Source: a virus
Reading direction: 5' to 3' (one strand)
Virus record (IMG/VR): IMGVR_UViG_3300032333_000199
Coordinates: 1 to 41,082 of that record
DNA: 41,082 bases
In this document: piece by piece, positions 8,178 through 16,449 of the stretch
Layout of the letters: each line of letters starts with the position of its first letter
Position numbering within the stretch: the first letter of the stretch is position 1
Program-made: the position numbers and the translations under genes
Notes under the pieces: model-generated
Told to the model about the DNA's origin: nothing
Seen by the model: the letters and a program-made list of their open reading frames with translations, nothing else
Databases searched by the model: none

Positions 8178-10393
8178 CGGTGTTCAAATCCCATGCGTGC
8201 GTCCCACTCCTTACGACAAACTTCGAGCGGCGGAAGTTTATAAGCGTGGACCGTTTGCTCTTCATCGCGGCGCTTATGGTAAAAGTTAGTTTTTGGTGAA
8301 AGTTTTTTAAACTCCCGGCCGATCGCAACGTCACTCGGCGCCCACAGTTTCATATTTCGTTCCTTGGCGTAGGCCAGAAATGCCGATCTAAAAACAGACT
8401 TGTCGATAGTTTCTTCCCAGGTTTTTGAAAAGGCTGCGTGAAGTATTCGGCCTTCAGTTAAACACTCAAACCAAAAGTGCTCGAGCGGCGAAAGTGATTC
8501 AAGCTTCTGACTTGCCAAGCCTTCAGTATGAATCGCGCGATTGACGTCCACGGTTTTTAAATCAAAGTTCTTTAAGTAGTGCATTAAAACTTCGGCTCCG
8601 CCTTTTTCGTCCATTAGCGTGTGCATCTGTTTGAAGTATTCCCCGTTTTGTTTTTTACCTTCACCAACATCAAAGACAACGTATCGACGTTCATCGGCAG
8701 ATGCAGGGACTAACCAATCTTCGTTCCCGATCACGATCATCCGGACAAGGTTATCGACCATATATGGCTCTTTACCTTTACGCTCGATCATAATTTCGGG
8801 CGCCGTAGTTAAACCTTTTAATTTTGATTCGGCAGATTTATCGCCCGACCAAAACGCTTCGTCTAAAACTAACATCAAACAGCTATCTAAATGCCCGTTA
8901 AAATTCGAAGTTAAATAGCGGGAGTCGTGCGCAACTAAAAAGTGCGCTGAAATTAACTTCCCGATTCGTTCGACCAAAGAATTTTTGCCGACGCCTTTGC
9001 GTCCACGAAATACAAGTGTAGTTAATGGCCGCTCATATGGCTTTTGGATTAGGTGCGCGAAGTATCCCATCAGCCAAGTGAAAAGTTTTTCGTCGCCCTG
9101 ACAAACATTTGTTTTGGCGTGATCGATGAACATATCAAAGCCCAGGCGCGCGCTTGCGCCGGCGTTTGCATAGGGCGTTTGTTTGTAGGCAAAGCCCCGC
9201 CACAAATTATAGTAATTATTTTTCGGTTCAAGTTCTGGACGGAAGCAAACCCCGGCGTACTGACGGCGGCTTGGCCAATCAAGCCAAATGTCGGCGTAAG
9301 TTTTCGCAGCTCCCCGACCCTGTTGAACAACGTAAGGTGAAAATTTTCTTTTGAAAGCTGACTCTTTCATAAACTCGCGCTTTGGTCTTCCCTTTTCGTC
9401 AACCGTTTCAAATAGCACCGAGCATTCGCCTTCGTTAAAAAGTACCGCGTACTCTTTATTTAAATCTTCGAGATAGCTTTGTTCTTTGATCGTTTCAATT
9501 TTTGTAAATACAGCTTCGGGGGATTTTGATCCGACCGGTTCTTGCGAATAATTATAAGCGTTTTCAATTTTAGTTTTTAACTCTTCAGTACTCCACGGCG
9601 GGACGCAACGTTCGTTCCAGTGATCTTGCAAAACCAGAAGCGCATCAAGCTTTGAAAGCCCGAAGTCTTTAAGTCGTGCCGCCACTTTAAAAGTGACGTG
9701 GTCGCCGCCTTCGCCCGCGATCGCAAGCGCCGAATGATTTTCTAAATAATCGACCGCACGTTTGACCGCGGCCATTCGATCAATTTTTGAAGCGTCGACT
9801 TCGATTGATTCTTTTTCAATGGCCCGACCGCACGCTTGTACGATCCACTCGGGACACTCTTCGACTTGAAGGTGACCTAATTTAAATTCGTAGGCTTTGC
9901 CGTCGATCGTAGAACCTTCAGCGACGATGTAGCCGCCCTTTGATCTGATGTCGAGCCCGTCACCTAGAACCTGCACGCCCTGTTTAACGGGTTCTTTAGT
10001 TCGATAAATTAAATGCAAGCCCCCGGTCGGCGTGATCTGGGTCGCAGTTTCGATAAAATCTTTTCCTTCAAGCTCTAATTTTAAAAGCTGTTCAGAACCT
10101 TTTTTCTTCCCTTTATTATCAACGTCGACCACGACTAGGGCTTGGGACCCGTTATACTTCGTCGTACTAATTCCGATGTTATAGGGCTGTTCAAGTTCTA
10201 AAACCGGATCCGTCCACCACTTTTTAATTTGGTCCGGGTCACGACTGGCTTGATTTGGAAAATCGTCAATGACCGGTGTCTTTGAGTTTGGCCATAAAGG
10301 GAAAACGTAAAACCCTTTACTTGCCAAATCGAGCGCCTTATTTAAATAACTCGGGCTTTGTTCCGTTTGCATATTATTTTCTATATCTTTCAT
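8168..10393 (-). CDS. Primase-helicase (Prim-Pol N-terminus plus DUF5906-type SF3-like ATPase)
   Basis: This 741-aa replication protein has an N-terminal region (~20-200) like bifunctional primase-polymerase (Prim-Pol) domains: GFYVFPLWPNSKTP near residue 30, and VVVDVDNKG near 110 with acidic residues suited to metal binding. The C-terminal half is an ATPase of the DUF5906/D5-like class, with Walker A GRKGVGKNS at ~460 and Walker B MLVLDEAFW at ~510. A sensor-like VIGNEDW follows at ~550. It should lay primers and unwind DNA at the fork, next to the polymerase gene it overlaps. The start at 10393 is chosen over the internal ATG (residue 8) because AAGGA lies seven bases upstream. Confidence 0.9.
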   Translation of the reverse strand: MKDIENNMQTEQSPSYLNKALDLASKGFYVFPLWPNSKTPVIDDFPNQASRDPDQIKKWWTDPVLELEQPYNIGISTTKYNGSQALVVVDVDNKGKKKGSEQLLKLELEGKDFIETATQITPTGGLHLIYRTKEPVKQGVQVLGDGLDIRSKGGYIVAEGSTIDGKAYEFKLGHLQVEECPEWIVQACGRAIEKESIEVDASKIDRMAAVKRAVDYLENHSALAIAGEGGDHVTFKVAARLKDFGLSKLDALLVLQDHWNERCVPPWSTEELKTKIENAYNYSQEPVGSKSPEAVFTKIETIKEQSYLEDLNKEYAVLFNEGECSVLFETVDEKGRPKREFMKESAFKRKFSPYVVQQGRGAAKTYADIWLDWPSRRQYAGVCFRPELEPKNNYYNLWRGFAYKQTPYANAGASARLGFDMFIDHAKTNVCQGDEKLFTWLMGYFAHLIQKPYERPLTTLVFRGRKGVGKNSLVERIGKLISAHFLVAHDSRYLTSNFNGHLDSCLMLVLDEAFWSGDKSAESKLKGLTTAPEIMIERKGKEPYMVDNLVRMIVIGNEDWLVPASADERRYVVFDVGEGKKQNGEYFKQMHTLMDEKGGAEVLMHYLKNFDLKTVDVNRAIHTEGLASQKLESLSPLEHFWFECLTEGRILHAAFSKTWEETIDKSVFRSAFLAYAKERNMKLWAPSDVAIGREFKKLSPKTNFYHKRRDEEQTVHAYKLPPLEVCRKEWDARMGFEHRWP

Positions 10394-12479
10394 TACGCCA
10401 TCCTTCGGCTCTAATAGGTAAGCCTGCGGCCCAGCTTGGGACGCGAGTTATTATCTTAACAACTTCTTCTAAAGATCCAAAGTTTTTTGGAACTTCGCAA
10501 ATCACTTCATCGTGAACGTGCGCTATAACGTAATAGCGCGCGGCTTCAAGTCTAAACATCGCATCCACTAACAAGTCACGACTAACGGCTTGCGTGATAT
10601 TTTCCGCAAGAAGTCCGCCGTAGGCCTTGCCGCGTTCCCACTTCTTAGTGTATGAGTCGACGCCCATATAAGTTAGCGTCGGTTTTTTAGTTGAATCTTC
10701 AAAGGCTGCGAGTGATTCGACTTGCGGGTAGGGATAACAAAGCACGCGGCCGCTTGGAAGTTTACACCAAAGCCAAGACCCGTTCTTTTTAAAAACAACT
10801 TGGCGACCTTGCGCGCCCGCGGTGTACTGGCGCCCAGTATTTTCGACGGCAAGAATCGCCGCGGTGTTTAGATCTTCCCAGTACTGAACAATACTAGAAT
10901 TCGACTCGCGCCAAAACTGCTTAATTAAATCAGATGCGTAAAACTCTTCGATCGAAATGTCGTGCTTTTTACCGTTCATATTATAAATAAATTCGGTCAT
11001 TCTTAAATTTTCTTCGGTGGCACGTTTTAAAACTGTCGGATATACGGGCGCAAGTTTTACGCCGTAGCCGCGAGACATCGTTTGAAATGCACCGACGCCG
11101 CCCTGATAACCAAGCGCAAGGACCGCAACTTTTCCAACCTGCCGGCGCGGATCGTCCTTAGTGATTTCGGAAACCTTTACGCCAAAAATTCCGGCGGCAG
11201 TTAATTCGTAAATTTTTCCATCGCCGCGGAAAACTTCTAAGACATTTTCTTGGCCCGCAAGCCAAGCCAAAACCCGGGCCTCAATGGCCGCAAAATCACA
11301 CGCTATCAAATCGTTTCCGGGTGCCGATCTTAAAAATCCCCGCACGCATTCACTCATTGCAGACATCGGCATAAGACCCATTTCGCGGATCTTGTCGCCA
11401 GACTTTGCGCCGTACTTATTTAAGTACTCAAAAATTTGATCGATCTGTTCTTGCTTTAAACTTTGGCGGGGAAGATTTTGTAATTGCACGCGGCGCCCGG
11501 CCCAGCGTCCGGTCGATGCCCCGTGATACTGGAAAAGCCCGCGCATCCGGCCGCCGATCGATGCCCCGTTAATCATAGCTTGAAGTTTGGCGGTCGAAGT
11601 TTTGGCCGCTTCCTGGCGCAGCAAAAGGGCCGTCCTTGCGTCATCAGGTAGCGGGCCTGATAACATCTCGGTCACGTCAGCCTTTGCCATTGACGGCGGT
11701 TTTAGGCCTTTAAATCGAAGCCAGTCGGCGATCTGCCCGGATGCTGTGCAAGTTGAGACGGCAGTCTTAGTCACTTCGTGCATTCTTTGATTTAATCTTT
11801 TCTTTTCAACTTCGACCAAATCAAAAGCGTGAAGTGCGGAAGTGCGGTCAACGTAAACGCCCCGGCGATTAATTTTGTAATCAAGTTCCCAGACTTTTTG
11901 TTCTGGCGGACTTAATCTTAAAAGCCTTTTTGCGAGCGCGCGTTCGACTTCGACGTCCATTTTGCAATAAGAATAAAGCTTTTCAAATTTTTCCGGTGCT
12001 TCTTTGTACTGCCAAAAAATCGGGGTGCCGTCCGCGGTGATGGCTTTTGGCTGTGAAAGCTGAAGCATAACCCGATGCCCGGCCATATCTTTTTGATAAG
12101 CGATCCCGGCTGCGCGACTTGCGTCGTCTAATGATCCGGGTAAGCCCATCGCATAAGCCATCGACATAGTACATTCACACTGATCGATTTTAAGTTCTGG
12201 CCATCCGTAATTTAAAGTCATCACGTAATTCCAAATCAACATTTCAAACCCACCGATGTTGTGTCCGTAAACTTTTCCGCCGCTTGCGATGTGCTTTAAC
12301 AAGCGAATTGGCGGGAGCGGCATCGTCGGCACCCATAGTAAAATGGGCTCGTCGTTGAATGCGTAAGCCAAACAAAGCGCGTCGGTCGTCCCGTCCTGCG
12401 CGTAAACATCCGCGCCGCATTTCAAAAGATCGGCGGCGGATTTGGTTTCAAAATCGATGTGAACAAAATCTTTGGTCAT
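10374..12479 (-). CDS. DNA polymerase, family A, with 3'-5' exonuclease
   Basis: This 701-aa replicative polymerase carries an exonuclease motif, HIDFET, at residues 7-12. The polymerase motifs are in order: motif A ACDFAAIEARVLAWLAG at ~390, motif B (O-helix) RRQVGKVAVLALGYQGG at ~445 with the expected R, K and Y, and motif C HVHDEV at ~650. The aspartates of A and C bind the two metals. The length is near that of T7 gp5 (704 aa), and there is no 5'-3' nuclease domain. Its start overlaps the end of the methyltransferase gene (ATGA) and its end overlaps the primase-helicase start, forming a replication operon. Confidence 0.95.
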   Translation of the reverse strand: MTKDFVHIDFETKSAADLLKCGADVYAQDGTTDALCLAYAFNDEPILLWVPTMPLPPIRLLKHIASGGKVYGHNIGGFEMLIWNYVMTLNYGWPELKIDQCECTMSMAYAMGLPGSLDDASRAAGIAYQKDMAGHRVMLQLSQPKAITADGTPIFWQYKEAPEKFEKLYSYCKMDVEVERALAKRLLRLSPPEQKVWELDYKINRRGVYVDRTSALHAFDLVEVEKKRLNQRMHEVTKTAVSTCTASGQIADWLRFKGLKPPSMAKADVTEMLSGPLPDDARTALLLRQEAAKTSTAKLQAMINGASIGGRMRGLFQYHGASTGRWAGRRVQLQNLPRQSLKQEQIDQIFEYLNKYGAKSGDKIREMGLMPMSAMSECVRGFLRSAPGNDLIACDFAAIEARVLAWLAGQENVLEVFRGDGKIYELTAAGIFGVKVSEITKDDPRRQVGKVAVLALGYQGGVGAFQTMSRGYGVKLAPVYPTVLKRATEENLRMTEFIYNMNGKKHDISIEEFYASDLIKQFWRESNSSIVQYWEDLNTAAILAVENTGRQYTAGAQGRQVVFKKNGSWLWCKLPSGRVLCYPYPQVESLAAFEDSTKKPTLTYMGVDSYTKKWERGKAYGGLLAENITQAVSRDLLVDAMFRLEAARYYVIAHVHDEVICEVPKNFGSLEEVVKIITRVPSWAAGLPIRAEGWRNERYRK

Positions 12480-13390
12480 TGCAAACCCATTAAAATTTCA
12501 AAAGCTGTTTTTACTTGCAAAGGGACGACCCCATTTCCAAGGGCTTTAATTCGGTCCACCCTAAAGGCAGACCCATCAACCACTCGACCCACGTTGGGTT
12601 CAGTTTTCCACCAAGTTTTTCGCATAAAGTTGTCTTGCTCCCGCGATCCACTACTTTCGCGGGCTCCCGGCCCGCTTCGCTCGCCCTGGGCGTCGGGAAT
12701 AATAGAACTGCATCGTTCAAATTGCGGCTCCACCCTTGAGAATTTTTCCGTTGGGCCCGCAGTGAATCCGGGTGATCCCCCGATCTGAAATCCCGCGCTT
12801 GCGGAGTCGGCCAAAGACCGGTAGCCGCCATCGAGTTTAGACTCTTTTTTGAAATCTGTTTTCCCTTGCGAATCCCGTTGCCGTTCGACCCGTAGGAGCT
12901 CGCCGTCGGCGTGGGCAAGTAAGAACCAACGCTCGCGTTTGTGGGGAGCGCCAACGCTTGCGGCAGATAAACAAATCCACCGACAGTCATACCGTATTTC
13001 GGAAAATGCTTTGATAACTTGGTCAAGTCCCCTAGTTCTAATGGCTGGCACATTTTCAAGGAAGACAAAAGCCGGTCGAATTTCTTTTGTAAGTCGGATA
13101 ATTTCAAAGAATAATCCGCTTCGCTCGCCGCCCAAACCTTTTCCAATTCCTGCGACGCTAATGTCTTGGCACGGGAATCCGCCGTAAATAATTTCACAAA
13201 CCCCAAATTCACCTCTGACGTTTCGGACGTCGCTAAGAATAGGAGCTCGGCGGAGAGATCCGTCGGCCATTCGACTTGCGATAATTTTTTGGGCGTATTT
13301 TTCGATTTCGACATATGCTATAGGTTCCACGTAATTTTTTAGAGCTAAACTGATTCCGCCGTATCCGGTGAATAGATCGAGCCCCGTCAT
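12476..13390 (-). CDS. C5-cytosine DNA methyltransferase (Dcm-type)
   Basis: This 304-aa enzyme transfers methyl from SAM to cytosine C5 in DNA. Motif I is DLFTGYGGIS (5-14), motif IV is GGFPCQD with catalytic Cys74, motif VI is ENV at 112-114, motif VIII is KRERW at 151-155, and motif X is GNGVVP at 285-290. The target-recognition region between VIII and IX is short and contains ADA/ADS/PDA-type repeats. No restriction partner is encoded nearby, so the likely role is protection against host restriction or marking phage DNA. AAGGA precedes the ATG. A second long ORF lies inside it in the +1 frame (12511-13314). Confidence 0.93.
   Translation of the reverse strand: MTGLDLFTGYGGISLALKNYVEPIAYVEIEKYAQKIIASRMADGSLRRAPILSDVRNVRGEFGVCEIIYGGFPCQDISVAGIGKGLGGERSGLFFEIIRLTKEIRPAFVFLENVPAIRTRGLDQVIKAFSEIRYDCRWICLSAASVGAPHKRERWFLLAHADGELLRVERQRDSQGKTDFKKESKLDGGYRSLADSASAGFQIGGSPGFTAGPTEKFSRVEPQFERCSSIIPDAQGERSGPGARESSGSREQDNFMRKTWWKTEPNVGRVVDGSAFRVDRIKALGNGVVPLQVKTAFEILMGLQ
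12511..13314 (-). CDS. Nested overlapping ORF inside the methyltransferase gene, PTP-repeat family
   Basis: This 267-codon frame is open entirely within the C5-methyltransferase gene, same strand, +1 frame, starting at methyltransferase codon 26. The product has three PTP repeats (LPTPTASS, LWPTPQARDF, LFPTPRASE) and the C-terminal GGKLNPTWVEWLMGLPLGWTEL. I recognise these as hallmarks of a family often annotated in phages as methylase-like or hypothetical. Nothing in it is a known catalytic motif. It is much longer than any other shadow frame here (next is 173 codons). The start has only weak GGAA about 13 bases upstream. It may be a real overlapping gene or a recurrent shadow of this methyltransferase family. 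Confidence 0.45.
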   Translation of the reverse strand: MSKSKNTPKKLSQVEWPTDLSAELLFLATSETSEVNLGFVKLFTADSRAKTLASQELEKVWAASEADYSLKLSDLQKKFDRLLSSLKMCQPLELGDLTKLSKHFPKYGMTVGGFVYLPQALALPTNASVGSYLPTPTASSYGSNGNGIRKGKQISKKSLNSMAATGLWPTPQARDFRSGDHPDSLRAQRKNSQGWSRNLNDAVLLFPTPRASEAGREPAKVVDRGSKTTLCEKLGGKLNPTWVEWLMGLPLGWTELKPLEMGSSLCK

Positions 13391-13990
13391 TTAAGTCCTT
13401 AAAATTGAAATGCCGCGCGGGCTTGGAAGTTCAACGATCGGAAGGCTAACGTGATCGGCAAGTTTCATCGGGCCGAACGGGTGCTTTTCTGATGTGTCGT
13501 GAATCATAACGACTGAACCTTTAGGGAATTTTTCGATAATTAAATTCACTTCTTGCGGGCGCACGGGGATGTCGGTGTCAGAAAATAATAAGTACTGCAA
13601 TTTTTCTGAAGGTTCCGCGAGTTTTAAATACTCGATCGAGTGCATATCGTTAACAAACGTTAACGGAAGATCGTGTTTTGATGCGATAAAGCGCGACATC
13701 GGGGGATCTTTGGCAAGATCAACCGTAATGACGTGGCCTTTTCCAAGGTCCTTGCACGCAGCCGCCATCACTAAAGCTGAACAGCCTTGGGATGTACCTA
13801 GTTCAATGATGACATCGGGGCGCGTTCCCCAAATTGTCCCAGCTAAAAACATCGCTTCTTCAATTGATACCGCTCCGCCGCCAGGTTTTACCATTCTATA
13901 TTCTTTACCGCGCGGAAGCGTTGGATGACAGTCCTTATCGTCGACACCTAGGTCCGTCAAAACTGCATCTAAATTTTTTAAATAATTCAT
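13391..13990 (-). CDS. Class I SAM-dependent methyltransferase (Methyltransf_24 / CmcI-like)
   Basis: This 199-aa protein has a Rossmann-type SAM site: motif I IIELGTSQGCSALVMAAA at ~80-97, then the acidic second strand end HVITVDLAKD. A later acidic motif, LLFSDTDIP, and VVMIHDTSEKHPFG resemble O-methyltransferase / cephalosporin-hydroxylase-like proteins. The substrate is unknown; these proteins often act on sugars or small molecules rather than DNA. It sits between a 97-aa protein (ATGA overlap) and the C5-methyltransferase, whose ATG follows its stop directly. It could add to nucleotide or glycan modification, but nothing in the sequence fixes the substrate. Confidence 0.8.
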   Translation of the reverse strand: MNYLKNLDAVLTDLGVDDKDCHPTLPRGKEYRMVKPGGGAVSIEEAMFLAGTIWGTRPDVIIELGTSQGCSALVMAAACKDLGKGHVITVDLAKDPPMSRFIASKHDLPLTFVNDMHSIEYLKLAEPSEKLQYLLFSDTDIPVRPQEVNLIIEKFPKGSVVMIHDTSEKHPFGPMKLADHVSLPIVELPSPRGISILRT

Positions 13991-14280
13991 TTAATAGGCT
14001 CCAAGTTATATTTTTTACAAACAAATTTAGCGAATTTATCCCAAGCTGGGGCGCCTAGTGCCGCCTCAATATCTTCGCCGTCATACCAACCGAGTTTCAT
14101 CATCAACTGTTTATTTTGATCTACTGTTGGGGCCGCTTTACTTTCCGGGGGAAGATGGCCCAGCAAAACGCAAATGAAATTCCCTTTGGCTTTTAACGTA
14201 GACCAACCGGGAACTTTCTTGCCGACTTGCGCAGGATTTTTGATACTTTTTGCTAATATAACGCTACCTTCTTCTATCAT
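13987..14280 (-). CDS. Hypothetical protein, replication operon
   Basis: This 97-aa protein has no motif I recognise. The N-terminal half is beta-like and polar (EEGSVILAKSIKNPAQVG, then FICVLLGHLPP); the C-terminal half is helical and acidic with aromatic residues (YDGEDIEAALGAPAWDKFAKFV). AAAGGTAG lies upstream of the ATG. It overlaps the methyltransferase start by four bases and should be co-translated with it. It lies between the ssDNA-binding protein and the methyltransferases, so an accessory role in DNA metabolism is possible. Confidence 0.75.
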   Translation of the reverse strand: MIEEGSVILAKSIKNPAQVGKKVPGWSTLKAKGNFICVLLGHLPPESKAAPTVDQNKQLMMKLGWYDGEDIEAALGAPAWDKFAKFVCKKYNLEPIK

Positions 14281-14363
14281 ATCTATCTACCTTTCTTGGC
14301 GAAAAGAACCGCGGCAAGCGCCCACTCAGGGATGAGATAAAAGCGCCGCCGGGCCCAAATTAA

Positions 14364-14948
14364 TTACGAAAATATATCTGTCGCTGATCCGGTCGCGGCG
14401 TTTTCTTCGCCCGCTGGCACTGAAATCGGTGCGAAATCGGCTTCAGGACGTGCGCGGTTTCCTAATGGCTCGCCGTCTTTTACTTTTTGCAGATTGCCTA
14501 AACCGAAACTCACGCCGTTATTGCCGAGCTGCGAATAAGCGTAAGCGTTTACAGATGCGATCGCGTAACAGCCCGAATAAAATTCCGACTCATTGATGAT
14601 CGCTTGAACCTGTTGATCGACTACGCCCGGACGTTGGCTTGATTTTAAATTTAAAAAGATTGCGCCTTCTTCGTGACCGGCTGGCAAAATTCTTTTTCCG
14701 TCAACATCTTTCGCGCGTTCCGCTTGATCACGAAATGGGGAGCGCAAATTTTTAGGCCATTTCGTTTTATCTGTGCCCCACTTTTTTTCGATCGCGGCTT
14801 GGGCGGCTTGCTTTAATTTAGTTAGGTCTTCGCCTTTTTTAAAAAGCGCAACGACGGAAAACTCTTCCTTGTTGTTAAGCTTATTAAAAGCCGGTTTGAA
14901 AACGTTAGGGTAAGAAACTCTGAAAATCGGTGTGTTGACGTTTGCCAT
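14364..14948 (-). CDS. DUF2815 ssDNA-binding protein
   Basis: This 194-aa protein has the DUF2815 pattern: an N-terminal RVSYPNVFKP, a VALFKKGEDL strand, an AAIEKKWG helix, and then the YSGCYAIASVNAYAYSQLGNNGVSFGLGNLQKVKDGEPLG core at 126-164, read here in separated parts (YSGCYAIASVNAYAY; GVSFGLGNLQKVKDGEPL). The C-terminal tail is acidic with Pro and Ser, as in phage SSB proteins of the T7 gp2.5 type. It should coat single-stranded phage DNA and help polymerase and recombination. A strong site, AAAAAGGA, precedes the ATG. Many phages pair DUF2815 with DUF2800, and both are present here. Confidence 0.88.
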   Translation of the reverse strand: MANVNTPIFRVSYPNVFKPAFNKLNNKEEFSVVALFKKGEDLTKLKQAAQAAIEKKWGTDKTKWPKNLRSPFRDQAERAKDVDGKRILPAGHEEGAIFLNLKSSQRPGVVDQQVQAIINESEFYSGCYAIASVNAYAYSQLGNNGVSFGLGNLQKVKDGEPLGNRARPEADFAPISVPAGEENAATGSATDIFS

Positions 14949-15003
14949 TTTGTTTTTTCCTTTTTAGTGGTTTTGTCGTTTTAAGTTTTTAGTGTTTTTT
15001 ATT

Positions 15004-15246
15004 TTATAATTCCGGCTCTAAACCGATGTCTTTGCGCGATTGATTATCGGTGCCTGGCTGTTCAAAATCAGTTTTGACTTTGTTCGTCCCAGTTAAAACG
15101 GGTTTAGCTAGTCCGCTGTCCTGCGCTTCTTGTTTTGGCGTGGGTGCGGGCTCGATCGCTTTGGTTTTTTCTAACTCTTCTTCAAGATCGTGATCTAATT
15201 TTTTAATCACTTCTTGGTCTTCTGTTTGGGCTTTTCTTTTTGCCAT
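15004..15246 (-). CDS. Small charged hypothetical protein
   Basis: This 80-aa, highly charged protein is predicted to be largely disordered. Residues ~8-35 form a possible acidic helix (EVIKKLDHDLEEELEKTKA), followed by a Pro/Gln/Thr-rich tail. A strong Shine-Dalgarno site (AAAAAGGAGCAGACAG-ATG) supports translation. It sits between the kinase-like gene and the ssDNA-binding protein gene. No function can be assigned. Confidence 0.7.
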   Translation of the reverse strand: MAKRKAQTEDQEVIKKLDHDLEEELEKTKAIEPAPTPKQEAQDSGLAKPVLTGTNKVKTDFEQPGTDNQSRKDIGLEPEL

Positions 15247-15260
15247 CTGTCTGCTCCTTT

Positions 15261-15884
15261 TTAGTTGCTGTTGTGTAAAGTAGGTTCCCGGCTTTCAATC
15301 CAAGAACCGCGGTTTAATTCTGAAAATATAAGTGATACGCAGTGCTCGACATCACGCCCAGCGCCCGCAGTATTTAAAACTAAATCAAATTTTCCGGCCG
15401 CCGCATAAACATCAAGCCCCGTTTCGCTCGGGTGTTCGGTGTTATCGCGCCAAGCGTCCGCGCGGGCTTTCCGTTCCGCTTCGCTGCAAGTAAGACGAAC
15501 ACGCAGAGCTTCAGGAAACGCGTCAAATTCGTTTTCAAAGCGGCAGTCATCAATGATAATTAACCGTTTTAAGCTGGCCGATTCGTCTTCAAAAAATTTA
15601 ACTTTATTTTTTAAGATGTTAACCCAAACATTTGGGCCGTATTTGGTTCGACCCCACTCGGTGCCAAGCCACTGTAAAAGCGGGCCGTCTTTTTTGATTC
15701 GCGGTTTTTCGGTGTAAGTTGCCATCTTATTTAAAAGATAATCATGCAATTCGTAGAGCACATCGGCAAATTTCATCGAGCCCACAAAATCAAATTTAAA
15801 TTGTTTGGCGCGAGCTTTTAGCGCGTTTGAAATCGTCGTTTTCCCGCTGCCTTGTTTTCCACTGATTAAAATTACTTTGATCAT
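15261..15884 (-). CDS. P-loop deoxynucleoside monophosphate kinase-like protein
   Basis: This 207-aa protein has Walker A GKQGSGKT at residues 9-16 directly after an N-terminal hydrophobic strand (VILISG). A later strand with acidic residues, LIIIDDCRFENEFDAF, is followed by the VRLTCSEAERKARADAWRDN arginine-rich lid-like segment and a histidine/glutamate HPSETGLD. This layout matches phage deoxynucleotide monophosphate kinases (T4 gp1-like, DUF-type AAA_33 kinases), which raise dNTP supply. The start overlaps the previous gene by ATGA, and AAGGA lies upstream. Confidence 0.8.
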   Translation of the reverse strand: MIKVILISGKQGSGKTTISNALKARAKQFKFDFVGSMKFADVLYELHDYLLNKMATYTEKPRIKKDGPLLQWLGTEWGRTKYGPNVWVNILKNKVKFFEDESASLKRLIIIDDCRFENEFDAFPEALRVRLTCSEAERKARADAWRDNTEHPSETGLDVYAAAGKFDLVLNTAGAGRDVEHCVSLIFSELNRGSWIESREPTLHNSN

Positions 15885-16426
15885 CGGCTTAATTCCTTCG
15901 CCTGCTTATCAAGTTTTAAGTCTTTAACTCGGTTTTTGATCACGGCTTTGAAATCTTTTTGCGGGACCTGCATAGGCATGCCGGGCGGAAGTTGTACGGT
16001 GATATTTATCGGTTCGTGTTTATGCACGGGGCGTTTGCTGGAAAGCTTTTCAGATAATTCGTGCTGTTGTTGGCGGATGCGATCGCAATATTCGTGAACG
16101 TTATCCACTTCAGCGCACGCTTTTTCTATACTTTTTAAAACAAAAACCGAATCGTTTTTCACCTGATCGGCCAAAAGATTTTGTTTATCTAGAAGTTTTT
16201 TGCACGCTTCGTTTGTACTTAAAACGGTTTTACAGTATTCGTTAACAGATTCTTTTAAGCTTTTAACTTCCTGGCGTAGCAATTCAATTTCAGATTTTTG
16301 GTTTACTAATTTTTCTTCGAACTTTGATCGGTTTCCGAAAAACTGTTTGTCATACATTTTAAAAATTAAAAAGCACGTTAAAACCAGGGTCGCAAAAATC
16401 CCGACCCATAATAGAATGTCTGTCAT
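15881..16426 (-). CDS. Membrane-anchored coiled-coil protein
   Basis: This 181-aa protein has one N-terminal TM helix (residues ~4-24, ILLWVGIFATLVLTCFLIF) followed by a long coiled coil (~30-125) and a Pro-rich linker (LPPGMPMQVP). A basic helix ends it. The start at 16426 is preferred over an upstream in-frame ATG because AGAGGGGAAGTT precedes it. With most of the protein likely in the cytoplasm, it could tether phage DNA or replication proteins to the membrane; this is speculative. It overlaps the kinase-like gene by four bases. Confidence 0.75.
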   Translation of the reverse strand: MTDILLWVGIFATLVLTCFLIFKMYDKQFFGNRSKFEEKLVNQKSEIELLRQEVKSLKESVNEYCKTVLSTNEACKKLLDKQNLLADQVKNDSVFVLKSIEKACAEVDNVHEYCDRIRQQQHELSEKLSSKRPVHKHEPINITVQLPPGMPMQVPQKDFKAVIKNRVKDLKLDKQAKELSR

Positions 16427-16449
16427 AACTTCCCCTCTGTTATTCAAAA

